Shown: one piece after another, positions 7,153 through 13,412 of the stretch | Layout of the letters: each line of letters starts with the position of its first letter | How positions within the stretch are numbered: the stretch's first letter is position 1 | Origin: Rickettsiales bacterium UBA1997 | GTDB taxonomy: Bacteria; Pseudomonadota; Alphaproteobacteria; Rickettsiales; UBA1997 | Direction of reading: 5' to 3' | Length of the DNA: 13,412 bases | Assembly (NCBI GenBank): GCA_002335845.1 | Contig: DDCV01000083.1 | Location: 1 to 13,412, forward strand | Notes under the pieces: generated by a model | The model's input: only the letters and a program-made list of their open reading frames with translations | Told to the model about the DNA's origin: nothing | Databases searched by the model: none | Position numbers and translations under genes: made by a program

Positions 7153-7889
7153 TGATTATTGTTTATACCTGCATCACAGGGTCCTATGATACATTAATTG
7201 AACAACCAGCTTTTATGGGTGTCAAATATGTGTGTTTTTCTGATTCCTTGAAGCCGGGAGTTCTTAAAAATTGGGATGTGCGGCCAATCAAGGAAGGTAT
7301 TTCTACTTACCCAAATATTATCAATAGATATTATAAAATATTACCATTTTCTCTTTTCCCCAATGAAGATCTTTCTTTATACATTGATGGCAATATTTTG
7401 CTAAAAGACTCTCCGGTTAATCTATTAGATAATTTCAAAAATTCTGGCGCTTCTATAGCTTTTTTTAAGCATCCCAACAGAGAACTTCTAACCGATGAAT
7501 TAGCTGAGTGTGTCTTGCAAAAGAAGCTGCAAGGGCATGAAGTTGCAACAGCTAAAAATTTTCTTATTCAGATTGAAGAAGAGGGTTTTACCTCTTCACG
7601 GGAATTAGTGGCAGGCTATATTATATTAAGGAAACATTCAGATTTAAATTTAGTGAAAGCAATGCATGTATGGTTCCAGATTGTAAAAAATGAAGTTAAG
7701 AGAGATCAAATTAGCTTGGTTTATTCGCTATGGAGAGAGGATGTTTTAATAGCCTATCTCGATGATTGGGTAACCTCAAAGAAATTTTTTATTAGATTGC
7801 ATCATGGTAAATATTTAACCTGGCTACCCTTTGTAATGCAGAATTTTTTTAAAAAAGCTTTGGTTAAATATCAAGACTTTATTTCCTAG
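7152..7889 (+). CDS. TOD1/MUCI70-type glycosyltransferase-like protein (former DUF616)
   Basis: This 245-residue protein has features of the family once called DUF616. They are an N-terminal VYTCITGSYD (4-13), VKYVCFSD (24-31), NRYYKILPFSLFP (58-70), YIDGNI (77-82), FFKHPNR (104-110), a helical EC...E segment after it, and RDQISLVYSLW (184-194). In this family the YxDGN element stands where glycosyltransferases usually carry a DxD metal site; here it is D79-G-N81. The likely role is a cytoplasmic glycosyltransferase adding one sugar of the repeat unit. The start ATG overlaps the stop of the short ORF at 7081-7152, and a purine-rich AAGAAGA lies just upstream (7142-7148). The GT4 gene follows after a single base. 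The family call is fairly sure; donor and linkage cannot be read from sequence. Confidence 0.75.
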   Translation: MIIVYTCITGSYDTLIEQPAFMGVKYVCFSDSLKPGVLKNWDVRPIKEGISTYPNIINRYYKILPFSLFPNEDLSLYIDGNILLKDSPVNLLDNFKNSGASIAFFKHPNRELLTDELAECVLQKKLQGHEVATAKNFLIQIEEEGFTSSRELVAGYIILRKHSDLNLVKAMHVWFQIVKNEVKRDQISLVYSLWREDVLIAYLDDWVTSKKFFIRLHHGKYLTWLPFVMQNFFKKALVKYQDFIS

Positions 7890-7890
7890 T

Positions 7891-8952
7891 ATGAAGAAAA
7901 TTTTAATCCTTTCCAGATATAGTAATCTTGCAGCATCTTCGAGGCAAAGATTTCATTTATTTGAAAAAACTTTAAATGATGAGGGATACCTCTTAACTTA
8001 TAAGCCATTATTTTCTGATGACTACATTGCAAAGATTTTTGGTGCAAAGCAACCAGGGAAGCTAGATATAGTGCTAGCTTATGTTCGGAGATTTTGGGCA
8101 ATTGTTACTTCTTCACATTTTGATTATATTTGGCTGCAATATGAAGCTTTTCCATATCTCCCTAGTGTTTTTGAAAAGATACTACCAATTTTTAACAAAA
8201 GAATAGTTTGTGATTATGATGATGCAATTTTTCACAAGTATGATGATTGGGGTAATTGGTTTGTAAAAAAGCTATTGGGTAATAAGCTTGATACTGTTCT
8301 CATTCATGCGGATCAAGTGATTTGTGGCAATGCTTATATTCAAAAATGGGCCGATAGAATTAATCTCAGAACAACAATTATTCCTACGGTAGTAGACTGT
8401 AAGAAATACCAGCAAGATTTTTCTTATTCCAGTGATGAACTAACAATTGGATGGATTGGCTCTCCTGCCACTTGGTGTTACATGGAGCCTTATCTAGATT
8501 TTTTGAGCGCGCTAAGCATCAAGCATCAGTTTGATGTTTTGATTATTGGCTCTGGTCTTTCAGATCCTTTGCCTGGAAGGTTTAGATTGAGTGAATGGAG
8601 CGAGGAGAGTGAGGTACAAGATATTCATGAGATGCATATAGGCATTATGCCATTGCCAGATGATAAATGGGCTCAAGGAAAATGTGGGTACAAACTTATT
8701 CAGTACATGGCCGCTTCGATTCCCGTGATTGCATCTCCCGTTGGCATGAATTCAAAAATTGTTGAGCATGGCGTAAATGGATTCTTAGCTTCAACTCAAG
8801 CAGATTGGGAAGAGGCTATCCTCACGCTCATCTCTAATCCAGAGATAAGAAAAAAAATGGGTATTGAGGCCAGAAATATGGTTAAGTCTCAATATTCTCT
8901 GCAGTCTCAATCTCAGACTATTACCAATATTTTTCATTCATTAGGAAATTAA
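7891..8952 (+). CDS. GT4-family (GT-B fold) glycosyltransferase
   Basis: This 353-residue cytoplasmic protein has a two-domain GT-B outline. The N-terminal acceptor domain starts KKILILSRYSNLAASSRQR and contains YDDAIFHKYDDW (109-120). The C-terminal donor domain begins near ELTIGWIGSPATW (183-195). FDVLIIGSG (214-222) follows, and the nucleotide-sugar region GKCGYKLIQYMAASIPVIASPVG lies at 263-285, then IVEHGVNGFL (290-299). The series KxxxYMAxxxPVIAxxxGxxxxxVxxGxNGxL is characteristic of GT1/GT4 transferases. The first acidic position of the common EX7E motif is not obvious: G263-K-C-G-Y-K replaces the usual FG-rich stretch. The start codon is one base after the preceding stop, with no Shine-Dalgarno, so translational coupling is likely. 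Donor sugar and linkage are unknown. Confidence 0.85.
   Translation: MKKILILSRYSNLAASSRQRFHLFEKTLNDEGYLLTYKPLFSDDYIAKIFGAKQPGKLDIVLAYVRRFWAIVTSSHFDYIWLQYEAFPYLPSVFEKILPIFNKRIVCDYDDAIFHKYDDWGNWFVKKLLGNKLDTVLIHADQVICGNAYIQKWADRINLRTTIIPTVVDCKKYQQDFSYSSDELTIGWIGSPATWCYMEPYLDFLSALSIKHQFDVLIIGSGLSDPLPGRFRLSEWSEESEVQDIHEMHIGIMPLPDDKWAQGKCGYKLIQYMAASIPVIASPVGMNSKIVEHGVNGFLASTQADWEEAILTLISNPEIRKKMGIEARNMVKSQYSLQSQSQTITNIFHSLGN
8943..8946 (+). promoter_or_regulatory. Ribosome binding site for asnB
   Basis: AGGA sits within the last codons of the GT4 gene, 9 bases before ATG 8956. It agrees with the start required by the catalytic Cys2. Confidence 0.5.
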
Positions 8953-8955
8953 TAT

Positions 8956-10917
8956 ATGTGTGGTGTAACAGGATTTTGGCTTGACAAAAATATTGCACTT
9001 GGCAATGCTTCTGAGATATTAACGAGGATGACTAAATCGCTGGATCATCGAGGGCCAGACAGTCATGGCCATTTTTTAAATTCAGATGATAATTTAGGTT
9101 TTGGGCATAGCAGATTATCAATTTTGGATCTTTCAAGCAATGGCCATCAGCCAATGGAGTCTCTTTCTCAAAGATTTTTAATTACTTTTAATGGTGAAAT
9201 ATATAATCATCTCAGCATCAGAGACTTGCTTACGAATGAATTTCCATCTATTTCTTGGAGGGGTACTTCAGACACAGAAACCTTGCTGATGGCAATAGAG
9301 TGCTGGGGGCTAAAAAAAGCTTTGATTTGCAGCGATGGCATGTTTGCTTTTGGTTTATGGGATCAACAACTTAAAAAGTTATTTTTTGCTAGAGATAGAA
9401 TGGGGGAAAAGCCTCTCTATGTTGCTCAAGCTAACAACCAGATAATTTTCTCTTCTGAGCTAGGGTCGTTACATCATTTCCCCAATCTAAAGCTTGAGAC
9501 CAATGCAAAAAGCGTTATGGATTACTTTAGAGTTAGCTATATTGGAGAATCTGACTCAATCTATCACAATGTTGTAAAAGTACCGCCAGGGAAAATTATG
9601 GAGTTCACAAATCCAAGCTTGCCTCCAGATTTATCAACATATTGGTCTCTGAAAAAAGTAATTTCTGACAAGCAAAGAAACTTAAACAATAAGACATTGA
9701 AAGATGAGATTCTTAACATCAAGAATTTATTAAAAAATACTGTTGAGTCACAAATGATCAGCGATGTCCCATTAGGTTCATTCCTTTCGGGCGGCATAGA
9801 TTCCTCATTAATTACAGCACTGATGCAGGATTGCGTCAGTAAATCAGTAAAAACTTTTACCATTGGCTTTGCTGAGGATAACTATAATGAAGCTCAGCAT
9901 GCAGAAAAAATTGCTGAACACTTAGGAACGGAGCACTATTCTTTTATATTAAATGAGTCTGATGCATTATCAGTAATCCCAGATTTATCCAGAATTTATG
10001 ACGAGCCGTTTGCTGATTACTCTCAGATACCAACTGTGCTTCTTAGCAGAGAAGCAAAAAAACATGTTAGCGTAGTCCTTACTGGAGATGGAGGAGATGA
10101 AATTTTTGGCGGCTATAACAGATATATCTTTGCGCCAAAAATTTGGAACATTGCATCAAAATTTCCTTCCTCAATAAGAAAACAAGTTAAATTTTTTGGT
10201 TCCTTGGCACATTTTTTTAGAAATTCAGATAGTCGAATTCTTAAGCCGATGTTAAAGAATTCGGGCCTACCTATGTCAACCCTCGATAGGGTGCAACACT
10301 TATCGTCAGTGCTTGGAAATGCTGATAGTTTCTCTGATTTATTTCTTAGGTTGACTAGTACATTTCCTCCTGATCAAAAAATTCTGAGTGAATCATTGTT
10401 GAGTGATTCCATATTAAGAAATGATCAAGCCTCTCATAGCGAGAGCGAGCTATCACCTTTAAGGGAGATGATGTACAGAGATAGCATGGCTTATCTTCCC
10501 GGAGATATATTAACCAAAGTGGATAGAGCGTCTATGAGTGCCTCTCTAGAGACCAGAGCACCCTTCCTAGATAGAAATATTATTGAAGCTGCATGGGCAT
10601 TACCTGAAAGTGCGCTCATAAATAAAAATCATGGAAAGTTTATTTTAAGAGAAATCTTGAAAAGCTATATGCCTAGCCATTTATTTGAAAGACCCAAGCA
10701 GGGATTTACTATACCGCTCGATAAATGGCTTAGAACTGAGCTAAAAGTATGGGCAGAAGATTTATTGGATCGAGACAAGATTGCACATTATGGCTATTTG
10801 TCAGTTCCAGCAATAGAGCAACTCTGGCAAGACCACCAGACACAAGATCGAAATAATGGCCATCAATTGTGGACAATTCTTATGTTCCAAGCATGGTTAG
10901 AAAGATGGGAAAATTAA
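8956..10917 (+). CDS. asnB: Glutamine-hydrolysing asparagine-synthase-type amidotransferase
   Basis: This 653-residue protein has the full AsnB architecture. Cys2 becomes the N-terminal nucleophile after methionine removal (MCGVTGF), which fixes the start. The glutaminase domain shows DHRGPDS (30-36), GHSRLSILDLS (50-60), FNGEIYNH (78-85) and RDRMGEKPLY (146-155). The synthetase domain carries the PP-loop SGGIDSS (278-284), TGDGGDEIFGGYNRY (376-390), YLPGDILTKVDRASM (513-527) and RAPFLD (534-539). The family uses glutamine and ATP to amidate a carboxylate. In polysaccharide loci, related proteins such as WbpS-type or Francisella WbtH enzymes are thought to turn uronic acids into uronamides. 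The uronate-making epimerase at the left end fits that role better than free asparagine synthesis. AGGA at 8943-8946 is 9 bases upstream, and the gap to the GT4 gene is 3 bases. Confidence 0.92.
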   Translation: MCGVTGFWLDKNIALGNASEILTRMTKSLDHRGPDSHGHFLNSDDNLGFGHSRLSILDLSSNGHQPMESLSQRFLITFNGEIYNHLSIRDLLTNEFPSISWRGTSDTETLLMAIECWGLKKALICSDGMFAFGLWDQQLKKLFFARDRMGEKPLYVAQANNQIIFSSELGSLHHFPNLKLETNAKSVMDYFRVSYIGESDSIYHNVVKVPPGKIMEFTNPSLPPDLSTYWSLKKVISDKQRNLNNKTLKDEILNIKNLLKNTVESQMISDVPLGSFLSGGIDSSLITALMQDCVSKSVKTFTIGFAEDNYNEAQHAEKIAEHLGTEHYSFILNESDALSVIPDLSRIYDEPFADYSQIPTVLLSREAKKHVSVVLTGDGGDEIFGGYNRYIFAPKIWNIASKFPSSIRKQVKFFGSLAHFFRNSDSRILKPMLKNSGLPMSTLDRVQHLSSVLGNADSFSDLFLRLTSTFPPDQKILSESLLSDSILRNDQASHSESELSPLREMMYRDSMAYLPGDILTKVDRASMSASLETRAPFLDRNIIEAAWALPESALINKNHGKFILREILKSYMPSHLFERPKQGFTIPLDKWLRTELKVWAEDLLDRDKIAHYGYLSVPAIEQLWQDHQTQDRNNGHQLWTILMFQAWLERWEN

Positions 10918-10950
10918 GAGTGTTAACTATCCTATATAATTAAATTCATC

Positions 10951-12033
10951 ATGACTTATTACCTAATTTTTTTTATCCTTTTAGGAGCCTCTTTCTTGAG
11001 AAAGTTTGGCCCTGAGATTGAGAGATTCTTGTATCTATTCCTATTGTTTGGTTTGTTTATATTTTGTGCCTTTAGGTATGAGATAGGCTGTGACTGGCTC
11101 ACTTATAAAGAGATCTATAGCTATGATAGTGCCGTATACTTTTTTAGGCAGGGTGGAACCTTGGAATTTGGATATAATCTATCAATGATTGGTTTAAAGG
11201 CATTAGGTCTTGGGTTTCAATCATTCAATATTCTTATTGCACTCATTTTTTTTGCAGGACTAAATGCTATTGCCCAAAGAAATATAAATCCAATCTTTTT
11301 TCTTGCCCTTGCATTTCCAATTGTTATAGTTAACTTGCCAATGTCAGGCTTAAGGCAAGCAGCAGCGTTTGGATTTCTATGCTTCGCATCACTTAGCTTT
11401 ATTGATAAGAAAATGTTCAGATATATATTCTTTGTAATACTAGCGACATCTTTTCACTCCAGTGCGATAATTTTTTTGTCGCTATCTCCATTCTTGCGGT
11501 TCGAGCTCACAGGAAAAAATATTTTACTTTTATTTATCTTTCTTGCTCCTATTGGTGGCTTGGTTTTGACTTCTAGCTATGGGAGCATAGCAATGAGCCG
11601 ATATGTTGACTCGGACCTTAGCTCTTCAGGCAGCTACTTCAGGGTGGGTATACTTTTCTTGGTCGGGTCTTACTTCCTCTTATTCTTAAATGCAGATTGG
11701 AAAGAATTATTTCCACGTGACTATAAATTTATCCTTTTGAGCTCGATCGCAATGATAGGATGCTTCTTTATCCTCCCACTTTCCACTGTAATTGCAGATA
11801 GACTAGGATTTTATTTATGGATACCTGCCTTAATAATCCTCGCTAGAATGCAAACTATACCCAATAGATATCGACAGCTTTCTGTGGCCTCATCTTTCAT
11901 TGGATTATTATTAGTTTTTACTTTTTGGGCAAACTATTCATACTTTTTTGATCGATGCTACAACCCCTATCAAATGAAATTCTTTACAAGCGATTATCAT
12001 TCAATTGATTCCTTTCCCCAGAAAATCGCATGA
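10951..12033 (+). CDS. EpsG/Wzy-like polysaccharide polymerase, integral membrane
   Basis: This 360-residue protein is hydrophobic almost throughout, with about nine to ten membrane segments. The pattern matches the EpsG family. An early FRYEIGCDWLTY block (41-52) carries the R-x-x-x-G-x-D signature, followed by EFGYNLSMI (72-80) and the conserved GLRQAAAFGF (133-142) in a membrane-edge loop. Next come TSFHSSAII (166-174) and a C-terminal NPYQM (338-342). Such proteins are taken as polymerases that join lipid-linked repeat units in the periplasm, the Wzy role that a Wzz protein modulates. It starts 33 bases after asnB without a visible Shine-Dalgarno. Its last codons overlap rfbC by 4 bases (ATGA), so the two are translationally coupled. 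A glycan-modifying membrane enzyme cannot be excluded. Confidence 0.78.
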   Translation: MTYYLIFFILLGASFLRKFGPEIERFLYLFLLFGLFIFCAFRYEIGCDWLTYKEIYSYDSAVYFFRQGGTLEFGYNLSMIGLKALGLGFQSFNILIALIFFAGLNAIAQRNINPIFFLALAFPIVIVNLPMSGLRQAAAFGFLCFASLSFIDKKMFRYIFFVILATSFHSSAIIFLSLSPFLRFELTGKNILLLFIFLAPIGGLVLTSSYGSIAMSRYVDSDLSSSGSYFRVGILFLVGSYFLLFLNADWKELFPRDYKFILLSSIAMIGCFFILPLSTVIADRLGFYLWIPALIILARMQTIPNRYRQLSVASSFIGLLLVFTFWANYSYFFDRCYNPYQMKFFTSDYHSIDSFPQKIA

Positions 12034-12590
12034 CAATAAAAGTTCGCAAATCAATCTTCACTGATATTTTGGTGCTTGCTCCCGCGCGACATATAGATGA
12101 TCGTGGTTTTTTTTCAGAATCTTGGAATAGCAGAGACATGCAAGTTGCCGGCATTCAGTTTAATTGGGTTCAAGAAAATCACTCTTTTTCAAAGAGCGCT
12201 GGAACTATTAGAGGGCTCCATTATCAAATACCTCCTCACGCTCAAACAAAGTTAGTAAGGTGTGGCAGGGGATCATTTAAGGATATTTTTGTTGACATCA
12301 GAATGAGCTCAGAAACTTATGGTCAATGGGGCTCAGAAATTATAAGTTTTGATGAAGGCAATCAAATTCTTGTTCCCGAAGGCTTTGCTCATGGGTTTAT
12401 AACCCTTGAACCAAATACCGAAATTATTTATAAGTGCTCAGATTTTTATTACCCTGCCTTAGAGGGCACAATATCTTATCAAGATTCTGATCTTTCGATT
12501 GATTGGGGCTTATCAGAAAAATCAACTCTAGTCTCCCCCAAAGATCAAAATGGATTGCGGTTCCAAGACCTAATCTCACCTTTTGAATAG
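12030..12590 (+). CDS. rfbC: dTDP-4-dehydrorhamnose 3,5-epimerase
   Basis: This 186-residue protein is the usual full length for RmlC/RfbC, a cupin-fold dimer. Visible motifs are DDRGFFSESWN (23-33), QENHSFSKSAGTIRGLHYQ (48-66) with the catalytic base H64, VDIRMSSETYG (88-98), and ILVPEGFAHGF (113-123). IIYKCSDFYYP (132-142) carries the tyrosine expected in the active site, and VSPKD (168-172) holds the aspartate that pairs with the histidine. The enzyme inverts C3 and C5 of dTDP-4-keto-6-deoxyglucose, the third step to dTDP-L-rhamnose. Partners rmlA, rmlB and rmlD are not in the window, so they must lie elsewhere or the product feeds another dTDP sugar. It overlaps the polymerase gene by ATGA and is the last + strand gene, meeting the ketoacyl synthase gene 7 bases on. 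Confidence 0.93.
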   Translation: MTIKVRKSIFTDILVLAPARHIDDRGFFSESWNSRDMQVAGIQFNWVQENHSFSKSAGTIRGLHYQIPPHAQTKLVRCGRGSFKDIFVDIRMSSETYGQWGSEIISFDEGNQILVPEGFAHGFITLEPNTEIIYKCSDFYYPALEGTISYQDSDLSIDWGLSEKSTLVSPKDQNGLRFQDLISPFE

Positions 12591-12597
12591 CTTGCAA

Positions 12598-13412
12598 TTA
12601 ACTTCTCTTTAAAACAATTGAGGAATGGGCTAGTCCAACCCCAAATCCAGAGAGAATAATATTTTTACTTTCTTGAAACTTCTGAAAATTTTCACATATC
12701 AAATTTGGTATTGAAGTTGAGACTAAATTTCCAAAAGTTTGATAATTTTCTAAGATTTTTACATTTTTAGGAATTTTTGTTTTAAATGTATCTAAAACTA
12801 ACCTACCAGCTTGATGAGGCAGCATTAAGTACTCCTCATCATTGGAGATAATTTTTTGAATATTCGGTAACACCGTTCCAACTGCAAATGTTAGAACTTG
12901 AGGTCCATTCATAAATATTGATAAGTCGTCATTACTATCTTTTGTCATACATAGATGTTTCTCAGTGGCCTTTTTAGTATTAGTTGTTCTGGAGTGAATC
13001 GCTAGGTCTACAAGACTCTTTTCTAAAATCACTGCTGACGCCCCATCACTGAAAAGAGTTCTAATTGAAGCGTTGCCTTGGTCAATACTCTTTGAATATG
13101 TATCAGCTGTAACGATTAAAACTTTTTCTGCATCACCAGCAGTCAAGAAATTATTTGCAATGATTACTGCCTCCACAAATCCACTGCAGCCAGAATTAAG
13201 ACCAATACATAGTGTGTTGCACAAGGTTTCTATTTCAGAGTGAACATAATGAGCAATAGATGGAAATACAGAAGAGGGCGTATTGGTGACGCTAATTATT
13301 AAAGAGATATTTTGTAGTTCCGAGGCAGGAATTTTTTTTACAGCCTGAATTGCAAGAGATTGAGTATTTTCCGAGGTGTTAGATATGTATCTTTGCTTTA
13401 TTCCAGTTTTTA
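12598..13412 (-). CDS. 3-oxoacyl-ACP synthase III (FabH-like), N-terminus beyond the window
   Basis: The frame on the - strand is open from the right edge to TAA at 12600-12598, giving 270 residues. A TTG at 13224-13222 is internal: translation continues upstream through TGIKQRYIS near the edge, a KAS III N-terminal motif. About 35-40 residues are probably missing. The complete catalytic triad is visible: cysteine in NSGCSGF (fragment residue 75, codon 13188-13186), histidine in LPHQAG (199) and asparagine in FGNLVSTSIP (228). Spacings are close to those of E. coli FabH. The enzyme condenses an acyl-CoA with malonyl-ACP. In a glycan locus it may make an unusual short acyl group for an amino sugar instead of starting fatty acids; that is inference. 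It lies tail to tail with rfbC and so belongs to another transcript. SGCSG and LPHQAG differ slightly from the common ACAGF and PHQAN. Confidence 0.88.
   Translation of the reverse strand, partial: KTGIKQRYISNTSENTQSLAIQAVKKIPASELQNISLIISVTNTPSSVFPSIAHYVHSEIETLCNTLCIGLNSGCSGFVEAVIIANNFLTAGDAEKVLIVTADTYSKSIDQGNASIRTLFSDGASAVILEKSLVDLAIHSRTTNTKKATEKHLCMTKDSNDDLSIFMNGPQVLTFAVGTVLPNIQKIISNDEEYLMLPHQAGRLVLDTFKTKIPKNVKILENYQTFGNLVSTSIPNLICENFQKFQESKNIILSGFGVGLAHSSIVLKRS

Noticed and set aside
10914..10940. A perfect TATAAT at 10935-10940 with TTAAGA 15 bases upstream, just before the EpsG-like gene
   Set aside because: The -35 match and spacing are poor, and transcription would start about 4 bases before the ATG. 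A perfect -10 hexamer is expected by chance in DNA this rich in A and T.
12585..12625. A bidirectional terminator between the convergent rfbC and ketoacyl synthase genes
   Set aside because: Only a 5-base AT stem (CAATT/AATTG) with a long loop can be drawn. There is no GC-rich hairpin followed by a T-run on either strand.
12598..13224. A short ketoacyl synthase starting at TTG 13224
   Set aside because: The frame continues open to the window edge and the upstream part encodes recognisable KAS III sequence, so TTG is an internal leucine codon.
1..13412. Search for insertion sequences, tRNA-linked attachment sites, CRISPR repeats, JUMPstart/ops elements and riboswitches
   Set aside because: No terminal inverted repeats, direct-repeat arrays, tRNA cloverleaf sequences, GGCGGTAG-type ops element or riboswitch-like leader were found by eye on either strand.

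Overview
The window is a strongly AT-rich stretch from a Gram-negative bacterium. It holds most of a cell-surface polysaccharide locus (O-antigen or capsule type). A Wzz-type chain-length protein with two membrane segments, an EpsG/Wzy-like polymerase and an undecaprenyl-glycan-type ABC flippase all point to a cell envelope with a periplasm. The style fits a proteobacterium, but nothing here fixes the genus. There are no rRNA, tRNA, IS, phage, CRISPR or origin-like signals, and no gene-free stretch exceeds 70 bases.

Layout: twelve genes run left to right on the + strand from before base 1 to 12590. They are (1) the C-terminal part of a UDP-glucuronate 4-epimerase-like sugar epimerase, (2) an ABC exporter resembling the PglK flippase, (3) a DltB/AlgI-type MBOAT acyltransferase, (4) an overlapping membrane-anchored SGNH-like protein, (5) wzz, (6) and (7) two SAM-dependent methyltransferases, (8) a TOD1/MUCI70 (DUF616) glycosyltransferase-like protein, (9) a GT4-type glycosyltransferase, (10) an asparagine-synthase-type amidotransferase, (11) an EpsG-like polymerase and (12) dTDP-4-dehydrorhamnose 3,5-epimerase. 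Gaps are mostly 1 to 8 bases or overlaps, with longer ones of 33 to 66 bases before genes 3, 5, 8 and 11. This suggests one operon or a few coupled blocks. A thirteenth gene, a ketoacyl-ACP synthase III running off the right edge, lies on the - strand and meets rfbC tail to tail with 7 bases between them.

Inferred joint function: the epimerase would make a galacturonic-acid-type nucleotide sugar, and the AsnB-like enzyme would convert a uronic acid to its amide. RfbC contributes to a dTDP-6-deoxyhexose, probably rhamnose, with its partner enzymes outside the window. The glycosyltransferases build the lipid-linked repeat and the methyltransferases may decorate it. The ABC protein would flip it across the inner membrane, the EpsG-like protein polymerise it and Wzz set its length. 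The MBOAT/SGNH pair would add acyl groups, and the ketoacyl synthase could supply an unusual acyl group for an amino sugar. No single gene is of unknown type. The points most worth following up are the pairing of a PglK-like ABC flippase with Wzz and an EpsG-like polymerase, degenerate nucleotide-binding motifs in that flippase, the DltB/DltD-like acylation pair with long homopolymer runs, and the isolated convergent ketoacyl synthase.
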